Position numbers and translations under genes: made by a program. Below the pieces are notes generated by a model. It did no database searches. It was not told the origin of the DNA and saw nothing but the letters and a program-made list of their open reading frames with translations. Shown in pieces: positions 35,615 through 43,220 of a DNA stretch of 64,000 nucleotides. The first letter of the stretch is position 1; the number at the start of each line of letters is the position of its first letter. The stretch is from an uncultured Muribaculaceae bacterium (GTDB lineage: Bacteria > Bacteroidota > Bacteroidia > Bacteroidales > Muribaculaceae), in contig CAJUIW010000006.1 of NCBI GenBank assembly GCA_910586895.1, positions 62,001 to 126,000 of the forward strand. Reading direction: 5' to 3'.

Positions 35615-36028
35615 ATGTGGCATCAGATAGAACTTACCCTCAGAGCCAGACCAAACGGATTTCATTTAGTCACGGCCGAAATTCTGCGCCAGCTACCGCC
35701 TCTTCCCTCCGTAGGGCTGTTGAATCTGTTCATAAAGCATACCTCGGCGGCTCTGTCAATCAATGAAAATGCCGACCCGGATGTACGCACTGACCTGAAA
35801 AGCATATTTGACCGTATGGTGAAAGAGCGTGAGCCATATTACCGGCACACCATGGAGGGCGATGACGACATGCCGGCACATGCCAAGGCTTCAATCATAG
35901 GCAACTCCCTGACAATCCCTATCACGGATGGACGCCTCAATCTCGGCGTATGGCAGGGTATATATCTGTGTGAGTTCCGAAATTATGGTGGCCCTCGGAA
36001 AATAGTGGCTACTGTTTCCGGCGAATGA
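35615..36028 (+). CDS. YjbQ-family protein (UPF0047)
   Basis: 137-residue beta-barrel protein with the conserved HTSAALSINENADPDVRTDL and NLGVWQGIYLCEFRN motifs and the His/Asp cluster of the family (HTMEGDDDMPAHAKAS). Homologues show weak thiamine-phosphate synthase activity in vitro, and the fold is widespread, so the true role is uncertain. It is the last gene of the nitroreductase-AlaX-YjbQ row; a promoter for the next gene follows. Confidence 0.92.
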   Translation: MWHQIELTLRARPNGFHLVTAEILRQLPPLPSVGLLNLFIKHTSAALSINENADPDVRTDLKSIFDRMVKEREPYYRHTMEGDDDMPAHAKASIIGNSLTIPITDGRLNLGVWQGIYLCEFRNYGGPRKIVATVSGE

Positions 36029-36078
36029 TTGAATCGCCACCACACGCATGTAAACATTTATTAACACTCACATACAGA

Positions 36079-36107
36079 TTTCTGACACTACCCGCTCGCT
36101 ACCTTTG
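36079..36107 (+). promoter_or_regulatory. Promoter candidate for the Y-family polymerase
   Basis: TACCTTTG at 36100-36107 fits TAnnTTTG. TTTC at 36079-36082 is a possible -33 element with 17 bases between, a little short. The ATG is at 36134. Confidence 0.55.
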
Positions 36108-36133
36108 TATTGACCATATAAACAAGTCCCGTC

Positions 36134-37621
36134 ATGGAGCCATCACGTCAATACATAGCTATCGACCTGAAATCGTTCTACGCATCCGTAGAGTGTGTGG
36201 AGCGCGGACTCGACCCTCTTGACGCATGCCTTGTTGTAGCCGATGCAAGCCGTACGGCCAAGACCATCTGTCTTGCCGTGACGCCGGCGCTGAAAGCCAT
36301 GGGCATCAGCGGACGTCCCCGTCTGTTCGAAGTGGCCGCACAGATCAGGGAGGTCAATAGCCGGCGTGGACGGATGGGAATGTCAACATCCGCCCGCATG
36401 CTGGCCGATAGGCCGGACTTGGCTGTCGACTATATTGTGGCACCACCGCGCATGGCCCTTTACATACAATATTCCATACGCATCTACGAAATATACATGC
36501 GGTATGTGGCTCCGGAGGATATCCACGTCTATTCGATAGACGAGGTGTTCATTGACATCACCCCATATCTGTCTACCTACCGGAAGTCAGCACATGACAT
36601 TACCCGAGGCATAATACAGGAGATTATGACGGAAACCGGCATTACAGCCACAGCCGGCATAGGGACCAATCTGTATCTGTGCAAAGTGGCCATGGATATC
36701 GAGGCCAAGAAAAAGAAGGCTGACAAGGATGGCGTGCGCATAGCCGAGCTGGATGAAATGACCTACCGCCGCAATCTATGGGACCACACTCCCCTCACCG
36801 ATTTCTGGCGTGTGGGGCACGGTATAGCCCGTCGGTTGGCGGCATACGGAATCCGTACAATGGGAGATATAGCCCGATGCTCGCTAAAGAATGAAGCGCT
36901 TCTCTACAGTATGTTCGGAGTCAATGCCGAGCTGCTTATTGACCATGCGTGGGGATGGGAACCGGTAACAATGGACCGTATAAAATCCTACCGCCCCGCG
37001 GCTCACTCCCTCAGCTCTGGCCAGGTACTCACATGCGGCTACACTCCGGAAAAAGCGCATGTTGTAGTACTTGAAATGATTGATTCGCTCGCGCTTGAGC
37101 TTGTTGACAAGGGACTTGTCACTGACAAGCTTACACTCACCATAGGGTATGACGTAAAATCGCTGGATGAGCCGGCTGTAAGAGAGGCTTATCATGGCCG
37201 CATCACCACTGACCATTACGGACGCCGAGTGCCGTTTCATGCACATGGAACCGCATCCATAGCCACCCGCACATCATCATCATCAATCCTGACGGAGCAT
37301 ATTGACAATCTGTTCAAGCGCATTGTCAACCCCAGCCTTCTTATCAGGCGCATCACCCTTACGGCATGCAATGTAATGTATGAATCTGACATTCCCCACC
37401 GGCCTCAAGCCATGCAGCTCGACCTATTCACTGACTATGACAAGCTACGTGCCCTACGCAGGGCTGAGGCTGAAAGACTGTCGCGCGAGCGAAACCGGCA
37501 GAGAGCAATACTCAGCATCAAAAAGAAATTCGGTAAGAATGCCATTCTGCGCGGACTCAACTACGCGGAAGGAGCCACACAGAAAGAACGCAACATGCAG
37601 ATAGGAGGACACCATGAATAA
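36134..37621 (+). CDS. Y-family DNA polymerase (DinB/UvrX-type)
   Basis: 495-residue translesion DNA polymerase. The palm carries the catalytic carboxylates in AIDLKSFYASVECVERG (first Asp) and YSIDEVFIDIT (Asp-Glu pair). HhH and little-finger domains follow (HGIARRLAAYGIRTMGDIARC; SLSSGQVLTCGYT). The C-terminal basic helix KLRALRRAEAERLSRERNRQ is typical of the UvrX/ImuB-like group found on mobile elements and in Firmicutes. It overlaps the next small gene by 8 bases. SOS control is common in the family, but I saw no LexA box. Confidence 0.93.
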   Translation: MEPSRQYIAIDLKSFYASVECVERGLDPLDACLVVADASRTAKTICLAVTPALKAMGISGRPRLFEVAAQIREVNSRRGRMGMSTSARMLADRPDLAVDYIVAPPRMALYIQYSIRIYEIYMRYVAPEDIHVYSIDEVFIDITPYLSTYRKSAHDITRGIIQEIMTETGITATAGIGTNLYLCKVAMDIEAKKKKADKDGVRIAELDEMTYRRNLWDHTPLTDFWRVGHGIARRLAAYGIRTMGDIARCSLKNEALLYSMFGVNAELLIDHAWGWEPVTMDRIKSYRPAAHSLSSGQVLTCGYTPEKAHVVVLEMIDSLALELVDKGLVTDKLTLTIGYDVKSLDEPAVREAYHGRITTDHYGRRVPFHAHGTASIATRTSSSSILTEHIDNLFKRIVNPSLLIRRITLTACNVMYESDIPHRPQAMQLDLFTDYDKLRALRRAEAERLSRERNRQRAILSIKKKFGKNAILRGLNYAEGATQKERNMQIGGHHE

Positions 37622-37811
37622 GTATGACGATATAATAAATCTGCCCCACCACGTATCTTCTACACGTCGGGCTATGTCAATGTCAGGCAGGGCAGCTCAG
37701 TTTGCTCCGTTTGCGGCCCTCACCGGCTATGAGGAAGCGGTCAATGAATCGGCTCGTGCAGCGATGACCCGGCAGGACCCAAGTCTGCAGGAATTCCACG
37801 ACCAGATATGA
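37614..37811 (+). CDS. YolD-like polymerase-associated small protein
   Basis: 65 residues: MNKYDDIINLPHHVSSTRRA, then MSMSGRAAQFAPFAALTGYE and a helical end. In Firmicutes and their mobile elements, proteins with the same 'YDDIINLPHHVS...RAAQFAPFAAL' core accompany UvrX/DinB-type polymerases. Its overlap with the polymerase stop (ATGAATAA) implies coupled translation. The role is unknown but is likely tied to polymerase loading or control. Confidence 0.8.
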   Translation: MNKYDDIINLPHHVSSTRRAMSMSGRAAQFAPFAALTGYEEAVNESARAAMTRQDPSLQEFHDQI

Positions 37812-37857
37812 TGCCACATCCCTGATATCTGAAAAACACACAAAGCCCCAAAAGGTC

Positions 37858-37890
37858 AAATGGCCTCCGATACTGAATCGGAGGCCATTT
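37858..37890. terminator. Bidirectional stem-loop between the polymerase operon and rpmH
   Basis: A perfect 14-base inverted repeat (37858-37871 with 37877-37890, core ATGGCCTCCGAT/ATCGGAGGCCAT) with a 5-base loop, flanked by complementary AAAGCC/GGCTTT that can extend the stem after a bulge. It lies between convergent genes and probably serves both. Confidence 0.85.
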
Positions 37891-37917
37891 GGCTTTGCAG
37901 CTAAAAATAAAAGCTTA

Positions 37918-38073
37918 TTATTTACCGGCGATAGAGTCGCTCACGGTCAGACGAAGACGACCTTTTGCACGACGGCGAGCCAGAACTTTGCGGCCATCAG
38001 CGGTAGACATTCTTTCACGGAAGCCGTGCTTGTTAACTCTTTTGCGGTTGGAGGGTTGAAATGTTCTTTTCAT
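37918..38073 (-). CDS. rpmH: 50S ribosomal protein L34
   Basis: A 51-residue, very basic protein starting MKRTFQPSNRKRVNKHGFRE, the universal L34 signature, then RMSTADGRKVLARRRAKGR. It is a structural protein of the large subunit. It is a solitary gene here rather than the usual rnpA neighbour; Bacteroidota commonly show this separation. Its promoter is a good consensus (38117-38147). Confidence 0.98.
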   Translation of the reverse strand: MKRTFQPSNRKRVNKHGFRERMSTADGRKVLARRRAKGRLRLTVSDSIAGK

Positions 38074-38116
38074 TGCCTTATTTATTTTATTTCGTTTATA
38101 TTCACAATTCGAGCTG

Positions 38117-38147
38117 CAAATTTACACAATTATTTTAATCTCTGCAA
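38117..38147 (-). promoter_or_regulatory. rpmH promoter
   Basis: On the minus strand TAAATTTG (38124-38117) fits TAnnTTTG, and TTG (38147-38145) lies 20 bases upstream: a clean Bacteroidota promoter. The ATG is 43 bases farther on. Confidence 0.75.
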
Positions 38148-38157
38148 GTTCACGACA

Positions 38158-39363
38158 TTAATTTTCTGCCAAGATTTTGATGGATTCCATGCACGCACGC
38201 GAATTATGGTAGGGACATTTCCAGAAGCCGGCCTTATCCTCCTTACGGTTCACGCTTCCATCGGGAAGAATACTCCAGTACCATTCGCCATTTTCATCCA
38301 CAAGATTGGTACGGATATAATCCCATGTCTGTGCAGCCTTTTCAAGATATTCCTGCTGTCCATGCAACTTATACATATACAGCTGTCCTACAAGAGCTTC
38401 AGCCTGCACCCACCAATGTTTTTCATTATCGTAGCGTCCGTCGGCATGACGTTCATATACCATTGAGCCGTCATGACATCTTCCGGCCATGGAAGCCTCG
38501 GCCACAGCTCGGGCAGCATCCTTTGTCTCGGCTATCAGATTCTCCTCGCCAATAGTAATTGCAGCTTCAAGCAGCAGCCACGACGCCTCTATGTCATGGC
38601 CATAGGATATTATGCCATCCTGCCTGCGCCAATCGTCATCAAAAAACAGGCCGAGATGCCAAGTGGATCGGTCAATGATACGGTCCAGGAATACACGGAG
38701 TATGTACCGTGTGGCCTCACGCACACGCTCATTTCCTCCGGCACGCAACAGTGCGGAATATGCCTCAAGAATGTGCAGATGCGTGTTCATGGTCTTTGAG
38801 AAATTGGCATCCTTGTCGCTGAGCCTCATATCGTCAATCGGAGTCCAGTCACGACGTGTAGCCTCGATATATCCTACCTTATCATTATCACGGCTGTGCC
38901 GCTCTATGGTGTCAAAAAGCTCCATAGCCAGCGCCAGGACCTCCTCACTGCCGCCAAGAGCGATGGAATACTCCGAAAGTCCATAAATGACAAACGCTAT
39001 GGCATAGAACTGCTTCCGGGTATCGGCCGGAGTACCGTCGGCATTGACCGACCAATATACTCCGCCATATTCAGAATCAATAAAATGCTCCTTTATATAT
39101 TCATATGCTCTACGGGCCATGTCGAGATACCGGCTGCAGCCGGTGGCATTATACGCCGCCGAGAATGTCCATAGGATACGCCCGTTAAGTATGGCACCCT
39201 TCTCTGCATCGGGGACAAGAGCGTCATACCCGTCGCGGCGTCCGTAGAATCCACCCTCCGCTGTATCGACCATACGGTCCATCCAATAAGGGAGTATATT
39301 ATTCTTCATATTGGCAAGGAGCTCTGAAGAGAGCTCCTTGCATGTTTCGTGTTCTGTAATCAT
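38158..39363 (-). CDS. Cellobiose 2-epimerase (AGE superfamily)
   Basis: 401-residue (alpha/alpha)6-barrel enzyme of the N-acylglucosamine 2-epimerase superfamily. Conserved active-site His lie in SYGHDIEASWLL and HWWVQAEALVG, with GGFYGRRDGYDAL near the start. In the mannan route it converts beta-1,4-mannobiose to mannosyl-glucose for the GH130 phosphorylase encoded 3 genes away. It overlaps the symporter gene by 4 bases (ATGA). The nearest alternative is a renin-binding-type GlcNAc epimerase, which the neighbours make unlikely. Confidence 0.9.
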   Translation of the reverse strand: MITEHETCKELSSELLANMKNNILPYWMDRMVDTAEGGFYGRRDGYDALVPDAEKGAILNGRILWTFSAAYNATGCSRYLDMARRAYEYIKEHFIDSEYGGVYWSVNADGTPADTRKQFYAIAFVIYGLSEYSIALGGSEEVLALAMELFDTIERHSRDNDKVGYIEATRRDWTPIDDMRLSDKDANFSKTMNTHLHILEAYSALLRAGGNERVREATRYILRVFLDRIIDRSTWHLGLFFDDDWRRQDGIISYGHDIEASWLLLEAAITIGEENLIAETKDAARAVAEASMAGRCHDGSMVYERHADGRYDNEKHWWVQAEALVGQLYMYKLHGQQEYLEKAAQTWDYIRTNLVDENGEWYWSILPDGSVNRKEDKAGFWKCPYHNSRACMESIKILAEN

Positions 39364-40814
39364 GAATTTGTATTTGCAAAATCAGTCATTTCATCGGCCT
39401 CAGGCGAATTGCCGCCCGAGAGTGGCATGCGCCGCTGTCTGAGCTCCGTCACTATCGCATCGACACGCTCCGTAGTAAGCGGATAGAATGACACTACCGC
39501 TATGGCTATTACCGATACTGCAGCCGGGATGAAAGTCATAAGCATCCACAGGCAGGTTATGGCCCCTTCAGGCTGCGCTATACTGCCCGCCACTTCAGTG
39601 CCGCCGGTTACATATCCGCATGCTTCAAGCAGCCATAGGACAGCCGCTCCTCCAATGGCACCACCGAATTTCTGAGCCATGGATGACGATGAGAATATCA
39701 ATCCGGTAGAGGCCGTATTGTTCTTCAGCTCGGAATAGTCCGACACGTCAGCATACATTGACCATACCAACGGCGACATGATACCCGTAAGCACCGATAT
39801 CAGTATCTGCAGAAGCAGCATCCACCAATATCCGGCAGGCGATACCGGAACAAAGAAGAACAGCACACTGAACACTACCAGCAGTGCATTGACGCAGATA
39901 AAGGTAGTCTTCTTGCCGAATCGTCCCGCAATAGGAACTGTCATTGCCACTCCGGCCATATTGGCAACCTCGCCGATACTGAGGAACAGGCCGGAATAGA
40001 ACAGGAAAGCGATGGAGAAGAAATAGATATTGGCATCGCCCCCTATCACATCGGCAAAGAAATAGGCTACCGTAGCCCCACGTACTGTGCAGAACATATT
40101 GAAGCTCAGGGCTGCCCCGATCAGAAGCCACCAGGGCTTGTTGCTCAGCAACGAACGGAAGTCCTTGCCTATGCTTACCGTCGACTCTGTGCGCAGATGC
40201 TCACGCGTAAGCTTGAAGCAGAGCAGGAACAGAATGAAACATGCCGTGGCAATCACAATCATGGCAAATTGCCAGCTTGTGGCAGGCGACATGCCGAAAC
40301 TGTCGGCAAACATACCGCAAAGCGGCTCCCACAGCGCCAATGCTATGAATGAACCGCCATAGGCAAAAAACATTCGGAATGATGAAAATACGGTCTTTTC
40401 TTTCGAGCTTTCACTCACCACACCCAGCATGGCTCCATAAGGGACATTGATGCCGGTGTAGACTGTCATCATGAGGATATATGTGACATATGCCCATATA
40501 AGCTTGGCCCCATAAGCCCAGTCAGGAGTGGTGAACAGCAATATACCGCAGATGGAGAATGGCGCCGCCATAATCATCAGATAAGGACGGTATTTACCCC
40601 AGCGGGTATTTGTGCGGTCGGCCAGAATACCCATCATGGGGTCAGAGACTGCATCCCATATACGGGTGACAAGCACAAGCACTCCTGCATCAATCAGCGA
40701 CAGGCCGAAGATGTTTGAATAAAAGAACGGGAGGTAGTAACTGAATATTTTCCAGAACATTGACGATGACATATCGCCAAACCCGTAACCGATTTTTTCC
40801 GAAAGTTTTGCCAT
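39360..40814 (-). CDS. GPH-family sugar:cation symporter (MFS)
   Basis: 484 residues with about 12 membrane helices. The N-terminal KIGYGFGDMSSSMFWKI and DAVSDPMMGILADRTNTRWGKYRPY (cut here) motif is the glycoside-pentoside-hexuronide family mark. It carries mannobiose or related oligosaccharides with Na+ or H+ across the inner membrane, judged by operon context. Such transporters are the usual inner-membrane step in Bacteroidota mannan and other glycan loci. It lies 20 bases after the GH130 gene. Confidence 0.92.
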   Translation of the reverse strand: MAKLSEKIGYGFGDMSSSMFWKIFSYYLPFFYSNIFGLSLIDAGVLVLVTRIWDAVSDPMMGILADRTNTRWGKYRPYLMIMAAPFSICGILLFTTPDWAYGAKLIWAYVTYILMMTVYTGINVPYGAMLGVVSESSKEKTVFSSFRMFFAYGGSFIALALWEPLCGMFADSFGMSPATSWQFAMIVIATACFILFLLCFKLTREHLRTESTVSIGKDFRSLLSNKPWWLLIGAALSFNMFCTVRGATVAYFFADVIGGDANIYFFSIAFLFYSGLFLSIGEVANMAGVAMTVPIAGRFGKKTTFICVNALLVVFSVLFFFVPVSPAGYWWMLLLQILISVLTGIMSPLVWSMYADVSDYSELKNNTASTGLIFSSSSMAQKFGGAIGGAAVLWLLEACGYVTGGTEVAGSIAQPEGAITCLWMLMTFIPAAVSVIAIAVVSFYPLTTERVDAIVTELRQRRMPLSGGNSPEADEMTDFANTNS

Positions 40815-40834
40815 GGATCAGATATGATGAATGA

Positions 40835-42001
40835 TTATCCTAAGTAATCAAGATTTGAATCAATAAGCCTGTTTATTGACTTGACTGATTCTCCGGAGGT
40901 AAGACGGTCAACCGGAGTATTCATGCAGTAGTCCACCAGACGTTCCACAGTCGAAGTAGCCACATGCATGCGTGTGTCCGATGACGCATAGTAGATGTAG
41001 ACCGTACCATCCTCATCGGCAATCCAGCCATTGGAGAAGAGCACATTCATTACATCGCCCATATATTCACCACCTACGGGAGCCATGAAGTAGCCGCCGG
41101 GCGATGCTATCTCACGCCAGGGTTCGTCAAGGGCAGTCATGTAGAGATAGAGCACATAGCGCAGCCCCGATGCGCAGGCACGCACGCCATGGGCCAGATG
41201 AAGCCAGCCCTGAGGAGTCTTGATAGGATGGGGACCCTCGCCATTCTTAACCTCCTTGATGGTATGATATGCGCGGCTGTCAATGATACGCTCGTCGGTA
41301 ATCACTGCATTGGTCATATCATCGACCAGAGCCCAGCCGATACCGCCACCTGAACCGGTGTCGATAAATCCATCCTGCGGACGAGTGTACAGCGCATACT
41401 TGCCGTCAACAAATTCCGGGTGAAGCACGACATTTCTCTGCTGGCTGCTGCACTTCAGGTCGGGCAGACGTTCCCAGTTGACCAGATCATGTGTGCGGGC
41501 AATTCCGCATGCAGCTGTGGCTGCCGACAGGTCGCCGGGCTTGGTTTCGTCATGACGCTCTGCACAGAACAGTCCGTAAATCCAGCCATCCTCATGCTGA
41601 GTCAATCGCATATCGTAGACATTGGTTGTCACAGGATCAGTCTCAGGCATTGTGATGGGGCGCTCCCAGAAGCGGAAATTATCTATACCGTTAGGGCTCT
41701 CAGCCACCGCAAAGAACGATTTCCTATCAGCACCCTCCACACGTACCACCAGCAGGTACTTGCCGTCAAGCTTTATGGCGCCGGAGTTGAGAGTAGCGTT
41801 AGCACCGATACGCTCCATAAAGAACGGATTGGTAGCCGGATTGTAGTCATATCGCCACATGGGGGGAACAGAATCGGCTGTAATAACCGGATTCTTGTAT
41901 CGTGTATAAACTCCGTTGCCCTCTACAGGCTCGTTGCGCCGGCGTATAAGTTCTTCGTAGCGTGACTCAACGAGCGCCTTTCTAAATTCAAATTCAGTCA
42001 T
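40835..42001 (-). CDS. GH130 4-O-beta-D-mannosyl-D-glucose phosphorylase
   Basis: 388-residue five-bladed propeller. It phosphorolyses beta-1,4-mannosyl-glucose to mannose 1-phosphate and glucose in the cytoplasm. Family marks: YNPATNPFF, ANATLNSGAIK, the catalytic-Asp strand NVYDMRLT, CAERHDETKPGDLSAA, and GIGWALVDDM, all as in GH130 subfamily 1. The product mannose 1-phosphate saves one ATP. It is followed by the symporter and epimerase, the same set as the characterised Bacteroides fragilis mannan cluster. Confidence 0.92.
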   Translation of the reverse strand: MTEFEFRKALVESRYEELIRRRNEPVEGNGVYTRYKNPVITADSVPPMWRYDYNPATNPFFMERIGANATLNSGAIKLDGKYLLVVRVEGADRKSFFAVAESPNGIDNFRFWERPITMPETDPVTTNVYDMRLTQHEDGWIYGLFCAERHDETKPGDLSAATAACGIARTHDLVNWERLPDLKCSSQQRNVVLHPEFVDGKYALYTRPQDGFIDTGSGGGIGWALVDDMTNAVITDERIIDSRAYHTIKEVKNGEGPHPIKTPQGWLHLAHGVRACASGLRYVLYLYMTALDEPWREIASPGGYFMAPVGGEYMGDVMNVLFSNGWIADEDGTVYIYYASSDTRMHVATSTVERLVDYCMNTPVDRLTSGESVKSINRLIDSNLDYLG

Positions 42002-42031
42002 AATTAAGAGATTCTTCTACTTTTAGTCATA

Positions 42032-43147
42032 TTAATAATTTACCATATCCTCAGCGAACAGGGTAATCGAATCAGCCCGGAATGCCTTGATGGATTCTTC
42101 ATTAGGGCCACCCTTGAACGGGGCATAGAAATGTCCGGGCTTATCGTGAGCGTTACGCCACACCACGACATAAGCCACCGGATGCTGTTTCAGCAGCGGG
42201 AGCAGTACGCCGTCAAACCAGCCATCCATTGTCAGCCCTTCAAGGCCGGTTTCTGAAAATGCAGGTATCTTGCCATGTTCTTTAGCCAGACGGGTAACTA
42301 TCTCAAGTCCACGTGAGGCATCGGTGACATAGCGGTCCTTTCCGTCAGCTCCACCGAAATGATATACATCGATACCCATTATATCCACCAGTTCATCGCC
42401 TGGATAACGCTCCATATACTGTGCATCGTCAGCCACGCGGTCAGGCGAATATGCATAGAGCACATTATCCACACCTTCGGCATCGAGCAGCTCACGTGTA
42501 CGTTTCCACAGATCCTTGTACTGCTGAGGGGTGCATAACTTCTCACCCCACCAGAACCAGCTTCCGGTATGTTCATGCCATGGACGGAAAATGACTCCTA
42601 TTTTATTCCCATCTCTATCTTTGAGCGAATTGAAGAACGCGGCCAGATTTTTCACCATGGCGTCATAGCGCTCACCAACAGCCTTGTCGGTCAGAATCTT
42701 TTCAACAATAGTGGTATCGCTAACCTGCCAGCTGTCGGCGCTGTCAACCGGATTGCGAAGATGCCAGCTGAAAGTGTTGACGCCTCCCCTGCCATGCTGT
42801 GCGGCAACCTCACGACGCATCAGGTCAAAGCTGACGCCATCGAGATTGGCACTGTCGGCAAACTCAATTCCGCCAAGATCCCAACTCATCACCGCAGGAT
42901 AGTCGCCCGCAGTCTCAAGCATATCGGAACGTCCGCTCTCCCAAGCCCATGCATGGCCATACACGGGATCATCATGATGGCCCATCATCACCTTTCCGGA
43001 TTGAGCTACAGAGTCAAGGCGCACCCGAAGAGCTTCGGCCGGGGCCAGCTCACCCTCAGTTGCCTGATTTGCAGAATTGCCGCTCGCGCACGATACGGCC
43101 ATAAGCATACCTAATGACATGGCTGCTACAGATTTGATTATATTCAT
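42032..43147 (-). CDS. GH26 beta-mannanase lipoprotein
   Basis: 371 residues. The N-terminus ...GMLMAVSCASGNS has a lipobox ending V-S-C, so it is anchored in the envelope. The GH26 barrel carries the acid/base Glu in FRPWHEHTGSWFWWG and the nucleophile Glu in PAFSETGLEGLTMDG. It cuts beta-1,4-mannan to mannobiose, which the downstream genes then use. It is the first gene of the operon. There are no SusC/D genes beside it, so it may act on oligosaccharides or on mannan released elsewhere. Confidence 0.94.
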   Translation of the reverse strand: MNIIKSVAAMSLGMLMAVSCASGNSANQATEGELAPAEALRVRLDSVAQSGKVMMGHHDDPVYGHAWAWESGRSDMLETAGDYPAVMSWDLGGIEFADSANLDGVSFDLMRREVAAQHGRGGVNTFSWHLRNPVDSADSWQVSDTTIVEKILTDKAVGERYDAMVKNLAAFFNSLKDRDGNKIGVIFRPWHEHTGSWFWWGEKLCTPQQYKDLWKRTRELLDAEGVDNVLYAYSPDRVADDAQYMERYPGDELVDIMGIDVYHFGGADGKDRYVTDASRGLEIVTRLAKEHGKIPAFSETGLEGLTMDGWFDGVLLPLLKQHPVAYVVVWRNAHDKPGHFYAPFKGGPNEESIKAFRADSITLFAEDMVNY

Positions 43148-43167
43148 GTACTATTATATTTTACTGA

Positions 43168-43198
43168 TTGCAAAAGTACTAAAAAAGTGATAAATTTG
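43168..43198 (+). promoter_or_regulatory. GH110 promoter
   Basis: TTG at 43168-43170, a 20-base spacer, then TAAATTTG at 43191-43198: a good match to the Bacteroidota consensus, 22 bases before the ATG at 43221. Confidence 0.72.
43171..43178 (-). promoter_or_regulatory. -7 element of the mannan operon, overlapping the GH110 promoter
   Basis: Reads TACTTTTG on the minus strand, matching TAnnTTTG, 23 bases before the GH26 ATG at 43147. It falls inside the -33 to -7 spacer of the divergent GH110 promoter, so polymerase cannot occupy both at once. Confidence 0.6.
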
Positions 43199-43220
43199 TC
43201 ACACCTAACACAGTAACTTT

